From: Panorpa germanica
Taxonomy: Eukaryota; Arthropoda; Insecta; Mecoptera; Panorpidae
Reading direction: 5' to 3'
Length of the DNA stretch: 64,000 nucleotides
Assembly: GCA_963678705.1 (NCBI GenBank)
Contig: OY783204.1
Coordinates: forward strand, 4,034,334-4,098,333
Numbering within the stretch: the first letter of the stretch is position 1; the number at the start of each line of letters is the position of its first letter. The notes under the pieces are model-generated. The model ran no database searches. It worked only from the letters and a program-made list of their open reading frames with translations, and was not told where the DNA came from. Shown here one piece after another: positions 39,052-53,791 of this stretch. A program made the translations under genes and the position numbers.

Positions 39052-42000
39052 TATATTATAATGTCCAAGGTGTATATTTATATTCTTATATTCTTATTTT
39101 CTTATATGTTTATATGTTTGGTTCAAATTTTGTATGGCATCTCGAAAACGGCTCCAGGGAAGTTTTTGAAAATTGCCTATTTCGTAGAGAAAAAAATTCT
39201 AAGACTTTTTGCGTCCCCGGATTTTTCCCTGAATTTCCTGGAAACCCGTTATTTTGAAAAAACTGGAAAAAAAGTGAGCCCTTTTTTGCTGTATTACTTT
39301 TAAGTCGTAAAAGATAGAAAGTTGAAATTTTGCATGTGTATTAAGCTATTTAAGGCTGATATTTTTCAAAAATTTGAAATTCAAAAATTGAAAAAGGGGG
39401 GGTTAAAGAAATTCGGGGGCCCGGTAGGAAACTTTGGAGAAAGTTCATATTCTGAATTCTAGAATAATTAAGTATATTATTAATGAAAAAAAATTCAAAA
39501 TTTCAAAATTTTATTTGGGGGCACGGGGGCAGTATTTTCCGAGAGTAAAAATTGTGCTAGAAAGTTGAAATTTTGTATATAGGCTAACCTTGGTAACTTA
39601 TTTACGAATCGAAAAAAAAAATGCCAAATTTTGAAAAAAAGTTGGTCAAATAACGCATAAATTGAAAATATTTTTTATTTTGATAAAAAAATAATTTTTT
39701 TTTAGTCAATTTATATGTGTGTATATGTGTGCGAGTTTATTTATTATTTCAATTTAAAAATAGAACAGTGAAATATGAAATTTAATTACGAATTATTTTA
39801 TTGGATTCAAATGATACACGCCAAAAAGACGTCGCATTGCGACGGGGGTAAACTCAAGTATATTATAATGTCCCAAGTGTATATTTATCTACCTATTATA
39901 ATGTTCGTAATGTTCCAATTTAACATGGAAAACTCATAAGAACTCATAGATATTTATATAGAGCGTTATTTATATATTTGTCCCAAGTGTATATTTATCC
40001 TATATTTATCCTATATTATAATGTTCCAACTGTTTGAATCTATTCTTATATTCTTATGATCTTATATTCTTATATGTTTGGTACTGAATTTTGTATGGCA
40101 GGGCGAAAACGGCTCCAGGGAAGTTTTTAAAAATTTCCTATTTCATAGAGAAAAAAATTCTAAGACTTTTGGCGTCCTCGGATTTTTCCCTGAATTTCCT
40201 GGAAACCCGTAATTTTGGAAAAACTGGAAAAAAAGTGAACCCTTTTTTGCTGTATTACTTTTAAGTCGTAAAAAATAGAAAGTTGAAATTTTGCATGTGT
40301 ATTAAGGTATTTAATGCTGACATTTCTCAAAAATTAGAAATTCAAAAAGTGAAAAAGGGGGGGTTGAAGAAATTCGGGGGCCCGGTAGGGAACTTTGGAG
40401 AAAGCTCATATTCTGGATTCTAGAATAATTAAGTATATTATTAATAAAAAAAAATTCAAAATTTCGAAATTTTATTTGGGGGCACGGGGGGCAGTAATTT
40501 CCGAGTGTAAAAATTATGCTAGAAAGTTGAAATTTTGTATATAGGCTAACCTTGGTAATTTATTTACGAATCGAAAAAAAAATTCCCAAATTTTGAAAAA
40601 AAGTTGGTCAAATAACGCATAAATTGAAAATATTTTTTATTTTGATAAAAAAAATATATTTTTTTAGTCAATTTATAAATGTCAATGTATATGTGCGAGT
40701 TTATTTATTATTTCAATTTAAAAATAGAACAGTTAAATATGAAATTTAATTACGAATTATTTTATTGGATTCTAATGATACACGCTAAAAAGACGTTGCA
40801 TTGCGACGGGGGTAAACCCAAGTATATTATAATGTCCCAGGTGTATATTTATATTCTTATATGTTTATGTGTTTATATGTTTGGTTCGAATATTGTATGG
40901 CATCTCTAAAACGGCTCTAGGGAAGTTTTTAAAAATTTCCTATTTCGTAGAGAAAAAAATTCTAAGACTTTTGGCGTCCCCGGATTTTTCCCTGAATTTC
41001 CTGGAAACCCGTAATTTTGGAAAAACTGGAAAAAAAGTGATCCCTTTTTTGCTGTATTACTTTTAATTCGTAAAAGATAGAAAGTTGAAATTTTGCATGT
41101 GTATTAAGGTATTCAATGCTGACATTTCTCAAAAATTAGAAATTTAAAAATTGAAAAAGGGGGGGGTTAAAGAAATTCGGGGGCCCGGTAGGGAACTTTG
41201 GAGAAAATTCATTTTCTGGATTCTAGAATAGTTAAGTATATTATTATTAAAAAAAATTCCAAATTTCAAAATTTTTTTGGGGGGCACGGGGGCAGTATTT
41301 GCCGGGAGTAAAAATTGTGCTAGAAAGTTTAAATTTTGTATATAGGCTAACCTTAATAACTTATTTACGAATCGAAAAAAAAATCCCAAATTTTGAAAAA
41401 AAGTTGTTCAAATATCGCATAAATTCAAAATATTTTTTATTTTGATATAGAAAATGTATTTTCTTAGTCAGTTTGTATGAAAAATTATTTGTTATTAAAT
41501 GTAAAATCAATATAGGACGAGTTTATTTATTATTTCAATTTAAAAATGGAATTAAATTTTGACATGAAATTCAAGCCACTCACAAAAAACAAACGTCGCT
41601 TGCGACGGGGGTAAAAGCTAGTATATTATAATGTCCCAGGTGTATATTTATATTCTTATCATATATTATAATGTCCCAGGTGTATATTTGTGTTCTTATA
41701 TGTTTATATGTTTGGTTCGAATTTTGTATGGCATCTCGAAAACGGCTCCAGGGAAGTTTTTGAAAATTGCCTATTTCGTAGAGAAAATAATTCTAAGACT
41801 TTTGGCGTCCCCGGATTTTTCCCTGAATTTCCTGGAAACCCGTAATTTTGGAAAAACTGGAAAAAAAGTGATCCCTTTTTTGCTGTATTACTTTTATTTC
41901 GTAAAACATGGAAAGTTGAAATTTTGCATGTGTATTAAGGTACTTAATGCTGACATTTCTCAAAAATTAGAAATTCAAAAATTGAAAAAGGGGGGGTTGA

Positions 42001-44332
42001 AGAAATTCGGGGGCCCGGTACGGAACTTTTGAGAAAATTCATATTCTGGATTTTAGAATAATTAAGTATAGTATTAATAAAAAAAAATTCAAAATTTCCA
42101 AATTTTATTGGGGGGCACGGGGGCAGTATTTGCCGAGAGTAAAAGTTGTGCTAGAAAGTTGAAATTTTGTATATAGGCTAATCTTGGTAACTTATTTACG
42201 AATCGAAAAAAAAAATTCCAAATTTTGAAAAAAAGTTGGTCAAATAACGCATAAATTGAAAATATTTTTTATTTTGATAAAAAAATAATATTTTTTTAGT
42301 CAATTTATATGTATGTATATGTGCGCGAGTTTATTTATTATTTCAATTTAAAAATAGAACAGTTAAATATGAAATTTAATTACGAATTATTTTATTGAAT
42401 TCAAATGATACACGCCAAAAAGACGTCGCATTGCGACGGGGGTAAACTCAAGTATATTATAATGTCCCAAGTGTATATTTATATTCTTATATGTTTATGT
42501 GTTTATATGTTTGGTTCGAATTTTGTATGGCATCTCGAAAACGGCTCCAGGGAAGTTTTTAAAAATTTCCTATTTCGTAGAGAAAAAAATTCTAAGACTT
42601 TTGGCGTCCCCGGATTTTTCCCTGAATTTCCTGGAAACCCGTAATTTTGGAAAAACTGGAAAAAAGTGATCCCTTCTTTGCTGTATTACTTTTAAATTGT
42701 ATAAGATAGAAAGTTGAAATTTTGCATGTGTATTAAAGTATTCAATGCTGACATTTCTCAAAAATTAGAAATTCAAAAATTGAAAAAGGGGGGGTTAAAG
42801 AAATTCGGGGGCCCGGTAGGGAACTTTGGAGAAAATTCATTTTCTGGATTCTAGAATAATTAAGTATATTATTAAAAAAAAAAAAATTCAAAATTTCAAA
42901 ATTTTATTGGGGGGCACGGGGGCAGTATTTGCCGAGAGTAAAAATTGTGCTAGAAAGTTGAAATTTTGTATTTAGGCTAACCTTGGCAACTTATTTACGA
43001 ATCGAAAAGAAAAATACCAAATTTTGAAAAAAAGTTGGTCAAATAACGCATAAATTGAAAATATTTTTTACTTTGAAAAAAAAAAAAATTTTTTTAGTCA
43101 ATTTATATGTATGTATATGTGCGCGAGTTTATTTATTATTTCAATTTAAAAATAGAACAGTGAAATATGAAATTTAATTACGAATTATTTTATTGGATTC
43201 AAATGATACACGCCAAAAAGACGTCGCATTGCAATGGGGTAAACTCTAGGGATCTTATATTCTTATATGTTTGGTAGTAAATATTGTATGGCAGCGCGAA
43301 AACGGCTCTGTCAATGTTATTGAAAATTGTCTATTTCGGAGAGAAAAAAATTCCAAGACTTTTGGCGTCCTCGGATTTTTCCCTGAATTTCCTGGAAACC
43401 CGTAATTTGGGAAAAACTGGAAAAAAAGTGAGCCTTTGACATGAAATTCAAGCCACACCCAAAAAACAGACGTCGCTTGCGACGGGGGTAAAAGCTAGTA
43501 TTCTTATATGTTTATATGTTTGGTTCAAATTTTGTATGGCATCTCGAAAACGGCTCCAGGGAAGTTTTTGAAAATTGCCTATTTCGTAGAGAAAAAAATT
43601 CTAAGACTTTTGGCGTCCCCGGATTTTCCCCTGAATTTCCTGGAAACCCGTTATTTTGTAAAAACTGGAAAAAAAGTGAGCCCTTTTTTGCTGTATTACT
43701 TTGAGTTGGTAAGAGATAGAAAGTTGAAATTTTGCATCTGTATTAAGGTATTCAATGCTGACATTTCTCAAAAATTAGAAATTCAAAAATTGAAAAAGGG
43801 GGGGTTAAAGAAATTCGGGGGCCCGGTAGGGAACTTTGGAGAAAGTTCATATTCTGGATTCTAGAATAATTAAGTATATTATTAATAAAAAAAAATTCAA
43901 AATTCCAAAATTTTATTTGGGGGCACGGGGTCAGTATTTGCCGAGAGTAAAAATTGTGCCAGAAAGTTGAAATTTTGTATATAGGCTAATCTTGGTAACT
44001 TATTTACGAATTGAAAAAAAAAATCCCAAATTTTGAAAAAAAGTTGGTCAAATATTGCATAAATTGAAAATATTTTTTATTTTGTTAAAAAAAATATTTT
44101 TTTTTAGTCAATTTATATATCATGTATATGTGCGCGAGTTTATTTATTATTTCAATTTAAACATAGAATTAAATATGAAATGTAATTACGAATTATTTTA
44201 TTGGTTTCAAATCATACAAGCCAAAAAGACTTCGCTTTGCGACGGGGGTAAACGTTACTGGAATTTAAATTTTTACATGAAGTTCAAGCCACACATAAAA
44301 GACACGTCGCTTGCGACGGGGGTAAAAGCTAG
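39052..44332 (+). repeat. Higher-order repeat unit, copy 1 (5281 bp)
   Basis: Seven monomers, one of them a 249-base deleted form (43250-43498). The next copy is 44333-49613 and a third, partial copy runs 49614 to about 53791. Every frame compared by position and sequence is the same at +5281. By homology the duplicated block begins upstream, near 38531, where a one-base T-run difference (near 38790) distinguishes it from the later copies. Confidence 0.9.
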
Positions 44333-47300
44333 TATATTATAATGTCCAAGGTGTATATTTATATTCTTATATTCTTATTTTCTTATATGTTTATATGTTT
44401 GGTTCAAATTTTGTATGGCATCTCGAAAACGGCTCCAGGGAAGTTTTTGAAAATTGCCTATTTCGTAGAGAAAAAAATTCTAAGACTTTTTGCGTCCCCG
44501 GATTTTTCCCTGAATTTCCTGGAAACCCGTTATTTTGAAAAAACTGGAAAAAAAGTGAGCCCTTTTTTGCTGTATTACTTTTAAGTCGTAAAAGATAGAA
44601 AGTTGAAATTTTGCATGTGTATTAAGCTATTTAAGGCTGATATTTTTCAAAAATTTGAAATTCAAAAATTGAAAAAGGGGGGGTTAAAGAAATTCGGGGG
44701 CCCGGTAGGAAACTTTGGAGAAAGTTCATATTCTGAATTCTAGAATAATTAAGTATATTATTAATGAAAAAAAATTCAAAATTTCAAAATTTTATTTGGG
44801 GGCACGGGGGCAGTATTTTCCGAGAGTAAAAATTGTGCTAGAAAGTTGAAATTTTGTATATAGGCTAACCTTGGTAACTTATTTACGAATCGAAAAAAAA
44901 AATGCCAAATTTTGAAAAAAAGTTGGTCAAATAACGCATAAATTGAAAATATTTTTTATTTTGATAAAAAAATAATTTTTTTTTAGTCAATTTATATGTG
45001 TGTATATGTGTGCGAGTTTATTTATTATTTCAATTTAAAAATAGAACAGTGAAATATGAAATTTAATTACGAATTATTTTATTGGATTCAAATGATACAC
45101 GCCAAAAAGACGTCGCATTGCGACGGGGGTAAACTCAAGTATATTATAATGTCCCAAGTGTATATTTATCTACCTATTATAATGTTCGTAATGTTCCAAT
45201 TTAACATGGAAAACTCATAAGAACTCATAGATATTTATATAGAGCGTTATTTATATATTTGTCCCAAGTGTATATTTATCCTATATTTATCCTATATTAT
45301 AATGTTCCAACTGTTTGAATCTATTCTTATATTCTTATGATCTTATATTCTTATATGTTTGGTACTGAATTTTGTATGGCAGGGCGAAAACGGCTCCAGG
45401 GAAGTTTTTAAAAATTTCCTATTTCATAGAGAAAAAAATTCTAAGACTTTTGGCGTCCTCGGATTTTTCCCTGAATTTCCTGGAAACCCGTAATTTTGGA
45501 AAAACTGGAAAAAAAGTGAACCCTTTTTTGCTGTATTACTTTTAAGTCGTAAAAAATAGAAAGTTGAAATTTTGCATGTGTATTAAGGTATTTAATGCTG
45601 ACATTTCTCAAAAATTAGAAATTCAAAAAGTGAAAAAGGGGGGGTTGAAGAAATTCGGGGGCCCGGTAGGGAACTTTGGAGAAAGCTCATATTCTGGATT
45701 CTAGAATAATTAAGTATATTATTAATAAAAAAAAATTCAAAATTTCGAAATTTTATTTGGGGGCACGGGGGGCAGTAATTTCCGAGTGTAAAAATTATGC
45801 TAGAAAGTTGAAATTTTGTATATAGGCTAACCTTGGTAATTTATTTACGAATCGAAAAAAAAATTCCCAAATTTTGAAAAAAAGTTGGTCAAATAACGCA
45901 TAAATTGAAAATATTTTTTATTTTGATAAAAAAAATATATTTTTTTAGTCAATTTATAAATGTCAATGTATATGTGCGAGTTTATTTATTATTTCAATTT
46001 AAAAATAGAACAGTTAAATATGAAATTTAATTACGAATTATTTTATTGGATTCTAATGATACACGCTAAAAAGACGTTGCATTGCGACGGGGGTAAACCC
46101 AAGTATATTATAATGTCCCAGGTGTATATTTATATTCTTATATGTTTATGTGTTTATATGTTTGGTTCGAATATTGTATGGCATCTCTAAAACGGCTCTA
46201 GGGAAGTTTTTAAAAATTTCCTATTTCGTAGAGAAAAAAATTCTAAGACTTTTGGCGTCCCCGGATTTTTCCCTGAATTTCCTGGAAACCCGTAATTTTG
46301 GAAAAACTGGAAAAAAAGTGATCCCTTTTTTGCTGTATTACTTTTAATTCGTAAAAGATAGAAAGTTGAAATTTTGCATGTGTATTAAGGTATTCAATGC
46401 TGACATTTCTCAAAAATTAGAAATTTAAAAATTGAAAAAGGGGGGGGTTAAAGAAATTCGGGGGCCCGGTAGGGAACTTTGGAGAAAATTCATTTTCTGG
46501 ATTCTAGAATAGTTAAGTATATTATTATTAAAAAAAATTCCAAATTTCAAAATTTTTTTGGGGGGCACGGGGGCAGTATTTGCCGGGAGTAAAAATTGTG
46601 CTAGAAAGTTTAAATTTTGTATATAGGCTAACCTTAATAACTTATTTACGAATCGAAAAAAAAATCCCAAATTTTGAAAAAAAGTTGTTCAAATATCGCA
46701 TAAATTCAAAATATTTTTTATTTTGATATAGAAAATGTATTTTCTTAGTCAGTTTGTATGAAAAATTATTTGTTATTAAATGTAAAATCAATATAGGACG
46801 AGTTTATTTATTATTTCAATTTAAAAATGGAATTAAATTTTGACATGAAATTCAAGCCACTCACAAAAAACAAACGTCGCTTGCGACGGGGGTAAAAGCT
46901 AGTATATTATAATGTCCCAGGTGTATATTTATATTCTTATCATATATTATAATGTCCCAGGTGTATATTTGTGTTCTTATATGTTTATATGTTTGGTTCG
47001 AATTTTGTATGGCATCTCGAAAACGGCTCCAGGGAAGTTTTTGAAAATTGCCTATTTCGTAGAGAAAATAATTCTAAGACTTTTGGCGTCCCCGGATTTT
47101 TCCCTGAATTTCCTGGAAACCCGTAATTTTGGAAAAACTGGAAAAAAAGTGATCCCTTTTTTGCTGTATTACTTTTATTTCGTAAAACATGGAAAGTTGA
47201 AATTTTGCATGTGTATTAAGGTACTTAATGCTGACATTTCTCAAAAATTAGAAATTCAAAAATTGAAAAAGGGGGGGTTGAAGAAATTCGGGGGCCCGGT

Positions 47301-49613
47301 ACGGAACTTTTGAGAAAATTCATATTCTGGATTTTAGAATAATTAAGTATAGTATTAATAAAAAAAAATTCAAAATTTCCAAATTTTATTGGGGGGCACG
47401 GGGGCAGTATTTGCCGAGAGTAAAAGTTGTGCTAGAAAGTTGAAATTTTGTATATAGGCTAATCTTGGTAACTTATTTACGAATCGAAAAAAAAAATTCC
47501 AAATTTTGAAAAAAAGTTGGTCAAATAACGCATAAATTGAAAATATTTTTTATTTTGATAAAAAAATAATATTTTTTTAGTCAATTTATATGTATGTATA
47601 TGTGCGCGAGTTTATTTATTATTTCAATTTAAAAATAGAACAGTTAAATATGAAATTTAATTACGAATTATTTTATTGAATTCAAATGATACACGCCAAA
47701 AAGACGTCGCATTGCGACGGGGGTAAACTCAAGTATATTATAATGTCCCAAGTGTATATTTATATTCTTATATGTTTATGTGTTTATATGTTTGGTTCGA
47801 ATTTTGTATGGCATCTCGAAAACGGCTCCAGGGAAGTTTTTAAAAATTTCCTATTTCGTAGAGAAAAAAATTCTAAGACTTTTGGCGTCCCCGGATTTTT
47901 CCCTGAATTTCCTGGAAACCCGTAATTTTGGAAAAACTGGAAAAAAGTGATCCCTTCTTTGCTGTATTACTTTTAAATTGTATAAGATAGAAAGTTGAAA
48001 TTTTGCATGTGTATTAAAGTATTCAATGCTGACATTTCTCAAAAATTAGAAATTCAAAAATTGAAAAAGGGGGGGTTAAAGAAATTCGGGGGCCCGGTAG
48101 GGAACTTTGGAGAAAATTCATTTTCTGGATTCTAGAATAATTAAGTATATTATTAAAAAAAAAAAAATTCAAAATTTCAAAATTTTATTGGGGGGCACGG
48201 GGGCAGTATTTGCCGAGAGTAAAAATTGTGCTAGAAAGTTGAAATTTTGTATTTAGGCTAACCTTGGCAACTTATTTACGAATCGAAAAGAAAAATACCA
48301 AATTTTGAAAAAAAGTTGGTCAAATAACGCATAAATTGAAAATATTTTTTACTTTGAAAAAAAAAAAAATTTTTTTAGTCAATTTATATGTATGTATATG
48401 TGCGCGAGTTTATTTATTATTTCAATTTAAAAATAGAACAGTGAAATATGAAATTTAATTACGAATTATTTTATTGGATTCAAATGATACACGCCAAAAA
48501 GACGTCGCATTGCAATGGGGTAAACTCTAGGGATCTTATATTCTTATATGTTTGGTAGTAAATATTGTATGGCAGCGCGAAAACGGCTCTGTCAATGTTA
48601 TTGAAAATTGTCTATTTCGGAGAGAAAAAAATTCCAAGACTTTTGGCGTCCTCGGATTTTTCCCTGAATTTCCTGGAAACCCGTAATTTGGGAAAAACTG
48701 GAAAAAAAGTGAGCCTTTGACATGAAATTCAAGCCACACCCAAAAAACAGACGTCGCTTGCGACGGGGGTAAAAGCTAGTATTCTTATATGTTTATATGT
48801 TTGGTTCAAATTTTGTATGGCATCTCGAAAACGGCTCCAGGGAAGTTTTTGAAAATTGCCTATTTCGTAGAGAAAAAAATTCTAAGACTTTTGGCGTCCC
48901 CGGATTTTCCCCTGAATTTCCTGGAAACCCGTTATTTTGTAAAAACTGGAAAAAAAGTGAGCCCTTTTTTGCTGTATTACTTTGAGTTGGTAAGAGATAG
49001 AAAGTTGAAATTTTGCATCTGTATTAAGGTATTCAATGCTGACATTTCTCAAAAATTAGAAATTCAAAAATTGAAAAAGGGGGGGTTAAAGAAATTCGGG
49101 GGCCCGGTAGGGAACTTTGGAGAAAGTTCATATTCTGGATTCTAGAATAATTAAGTATATTATTAATAAAAAAAAATTCAAAATTCCAAAATTTTATTTG
49201 GGGGCACGGGGTCAGTATTTGCCGAGAGTAAAAATTGTGCCAGAAAGTTGAAATTTTGTATATAGGCTAATCTTGGTAACTTATTTACGAATTGAAAAAA
49301 AAAATCCCAAATTTTGAAAAAAAGTTGGTCAAATATTGCATAAATTGAAAATATTTTTTATTTTGTTAAAAAAAATATTTTTTTTTAGTCAATTTATATA
49401 TCATGTATATGTGCGCGAGTTTATTTATTATTTCAATTTAAACATAGAATTAAATATGAAATGTAATTACGAATTATTTTATTGGTTTCAAATCATACAA
49501 GCCAAAAAGACTTCGCTTTGCGACGGGGGTAAACGTTACTGGAATTTAAATTTTTACATGAAGTTCAAGCCACACATAAAAGACACGTCGCTTGCGACGG
49601 GGGTAAAAGCTAG
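44333..49613 (+). repeat. Higher-order repeat unit, copy 2
   Basis: Appears identical to copy 1 over its length in all stretches compared. Confidence 0.9.
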
Positions 49614-52600
49614 TATATTATAATGTCCAAGGTGTATATTTATATTCTTATATTCTTATTTTCTTATATGTTTATATGTTTGGTTCAAATTTTGTATGGC
49701 ATCTCGAAAACGGCTCCAGGGAAGTTTTTGAAAATTGCCTATTTCGTAGAGAAAAAAATTCTAAGACTTTTTGCGTCCCCGGATTTTTCCCTGAATTTCC
49801 TGGAAACCCGTTATTTTGAAAAAACTGGAAAAAAAGTGAGCCCTTTTTTGCTGTATTACTTTTAAGTCGTAAAAGATAGAAAGTTGAAATTTTGCATGTG
49901 TATTAAGCTATTTAAGGCTGATATTTTTCAAAAATTTGAAATTCAAAAATTGAAAAAGGGGGGGTTAAAGAAATTCGGGGGCCCGGTAGGAAACTTTGGA
50001 GAAAGTTCATATTCTGAATTCTAGAATAATTAAGTATATTATTAATGAAAAAAAATTCAAAATTTCAAAATTTTATTTGGGGGCACGGGGGCAGTATTTT
50101 CCGAGAGTAAAAATTGTGCTAGAAAGTTGAAATTTTGTATATAGGCTAACCTTGGTAACTTATTTACGAATCGAAAAAAAAAATGCCAAATTTTGAAAAA
50201 AAGTTGGTCAAATAACGCATAAATTGAAAATATTTTTTATTTTGATAAAAAAATAATTTTTTTTTAGTCAATTTATATGTGTGTATATGTGTGCGAGTTT
50301 ATTTATTATTTCAATTTAAAAATAGAACAGTGAAATATGAAATTTAATTACGAATTATTTTATTGGATTCAAATGATACACGCCAAAAAGACGTCGCATT
50401 GCGACGGGGGTAAACTCAAGTATATTATAATGTCCCAAGTGTATATTTATCTACCTATTATAATGTTCGTAATGTTCCAATTTAACATGGAAAACTCATA
50501 AGAACTCATAGATATTTATATAGAGCGTTATTTATATATTTGTCCCAAGTGTATATTTATCCTATATTTATCCTATATTATAATGTTCCAACTGTTTGAA
50601 TCTATTCTTATATTCTTATGATCTTATATTCTTATATGTTTGGTACTGAATTTTGTATGGCAGGGCGAAAACGGCTCCAGGGAAGTTTTTAAAAATTTCC
50701 TATTTCATAGAGAAAAAAATTCTAAGACTTTTGGCGTCCTCGGATTTTTCCCTGAATTTCCTGGAAACCCGTAATTTTGGAAAAACTGGAAAAAAAGTGA
50801 ACCCTTTTTTGCTGTATTACTTTTAAGTCGTAAAAAATAGAAAGTTGAAATTTTGCATGTGTATTAAGGTATTTAATGCTGACATTTCTCAAAAATTAGA
50901 AATTCAAAAAGTGAAAAAGGGGGGGTTGAAGAAATTCGGGGGCCCGGTAGGGAACTTTGGAGAAAGCTCATATTCTGGATTCTAGAATAATTAAGTATAT
51001 TATTAATAAAAAAAAATTCAAAATTTCGAAATTTTATTTGGGGGCACGGGGGGCAGTAATTTCCGAGTGTAAAAATTATGCTAGAAAGTTGAAATTTTGT
51101 ATATAGGCTAACCTTGGTAATTTATTTACGAATCGAAAAAAAAATTCCCAAATTTTGAAAAAAAGTTGGTCAAATAACGCATAAATTGAAAATATTTTTT
51201 ATTTTGATAAAAAAAATATATTTTTTTAGTCAATTTATAAATGTCAATGTATATGTGCGAGTTTATTTATTATTTCAATTTAAAAATAGAACAGTTAAAT
51301 ATGAAATTTAATTACGAATTATTTTATTGGATTCTAATGATACACGCTAAAAAGACGTTGCATTGCGACGGGGGTAAACCCAAGTATATTATAATGTCCC
51401 AGGTGTATATTTATATTCTTATATGTTTATGTGTTTATATGTTTGGTTCGAATATTGTATGGCATCTCTAAAACGGCTCTAGGGAAGTTTTTAAAAATTT
51501 CCTATTTCGTAGAGAAAAAAATTCTAAGACTTTTGGCGTCCCCGGATTTTTCCCTGAATTTCCTGGAAACCCGTAATTTTGGAAAAACTGGAAAAAAAGT
51601 GATCCCTTTTTTGCTGTATTACTTTTAATTCGTAAAAGATAGAAAGTTGAAATTTTGCATGTGTATTAAGGTATTCAATGCTGACATTTCTCAAAAATTA
51701 GAAATTTAAAAATTGAAAAAGGGGGGGGTTAAAGAAATTCGGGGGCCCGGTAGGGAACTTTGGAGAAAATTCATTTTCTGGATTCTAGAATAGTTAAGTA
51801 TATTATTATTAAAAAAAATTCCAAATTTCAAAATTTTTTTGGGGGGCACGGGGGCAGTATTTGCCGGGAGTAAAAATTGTGCTAGAAAGTTTAAATTTTG
51901 TATATAGGCTAACCTTAATAACTTATTTACGAATCGAAAAAAAAATCCCAAATTTTGAAAAAAAGTTGTTCAAATATCGCATAAATTCAAAATATTTTTT
52001 ATTTTGATATAGAAAATGTATTTTCTTAGTCAGTTTGTATGAAAAATTATTTGTTATTAAATGTAAAATCAATATAGGACGAGTTTATTTATTATTTCAA
52101 TTTAAAAATGGAATTAAATTTTGACATGAAATTCAAGCCACTCACAAAAAACAAACGTCGCTTGCGACGGGGGTAAAAGCTAGTATATTATAATGTCCCA
52201 GGTGTATATTTATATTCTTATCATATATTATAATGTCCCAGGTGTATATTTGTGTTCTTATATGTTTATATGTTTGGTTCGAATTTTGTATGGCATCTCG
52301 AAAACGGCTCCAGGGAAGTTTTTGAAAATTGCCTATTTCGTAGAGAAAATAATTCTAAGACTTTTGGCGTCCCCGGATTTTTCCCTGAATTTCCTGGAAA
52401 CCCGTAATTTTGGAAAAACTGGAAAAAAAGTGATCCCTTTTTTGCTGTATTACTTTTATTTCGTAAAACATGGAAAGTTGAAATTTTGCATGTGTATTAA
52501 GGTACTTAATGCTGACATTTCTCAAAAATTAGAAATTCAAAAATTGAAAAAGGGGGGGTTGAAGAAATTCGGGGGCCCGGTACGGAACTTTTGAGAAAAT

Positions 52601-53791
52601 TCATATTCTGGATTTTAGAATAATTAAGTATAGTATTAATAAAAAAAAATTCAAAATTTCCAAATTTTATTGGGGGGCACGGGGGCAGTATTTGCCGAGA
52701 GTAAAAGTTGTGCTAGAAAGTTGAAATTTTGTATATAGGCTAATCTTGGTAACTTATTTACGAATCGAAAAAAAAAATTCCAAATTTTGAAAAAAAGTTG
52801 GTCAAATAACGCATAAATTGAAAATATTTTTTATTTTGATAAAAAAATAATATTTTTTTAGTCAATTTATATGTATGTATATGTGCGCGAGTTTATTTAT
52901 TATTTCAATTTAAAAATAGAACAGTTAAATATGAAATTTAATTACGAATTATTTTATTGAATTCAAATGATACACGCCAAAAAGACGTCGCATTGCGACG
53001 GGGGTAAACTCAAGTATATTATAATGTCCCAAGTGTATATTTATATTCTTATATGTTTATGTGTTTATATGTTTGGTTCGAATTTTGTATGGCATCTCGA
53101 AAACGGCTCCAGGGAAGTTTTTAAAAATTTCCTATTTCGTAGAGAAAAAAATTCTAAGACTTTTGGCGTCCCCGGATTTTTCCCTGAATTTCCTGGAAAC
53201 CCGTAATTTTGGAAAAACTGGAAAAAAGTGATCCCTTCTTTGCTGTATTACTTTTAAATTGTATAAGATAGAAAGTTGAAATTTTGCATGTGTATTAAAG
53301 TATTCAATGCTGACATTTCTCAAAAATTAGAAATTCAAAAATTGAAAAAGGGGGGGTTAAAGAAATTCGGGGGCCCGGTAGGGAACTTTGGAGAAAATTC
53401 ATTTTCTGGATTCTAGAATAATTAAGTATATTATTAAAAAAAAAAAAATTCAAAATTTCAAAATTTTATTGGGGGGCACGGGGGCAGTATTTGCCGAGAG
53501 TAAAAATTGTGCTAGAAAGTTGAAATTTTGTATTTAGGCTAACCTTGGCAACTTATTTACGAATCGAAAAGAAAAATACCAAATTTTGAAAAAAAGTTGG
53601 TCAAATAACGCATAAATTGAAAATATTTTTTACTTTGAAAAAAAAAAAAATTTTTTTAGTCAATTTATATGTATGTATATGTGCGCGAGTTTATTTATTA
53701 TTTCAATTTAAAAATAGAACAGTGAAATATGAAATTTAATTACGAATTATTTTATTGGATTCAAATGATACACGCCAAAAAGACGTCGCAT
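49614..53791 (+). repeat. Higher-order repeat unit, copy 3, partial
   Basis: Matches copy 2 until about 53791, where copies 1 and 2 read GCATTGCAATGGGG and this copy reads GCATTGCGACGGGG, then follows a different monomer. Confidence 0.88.
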
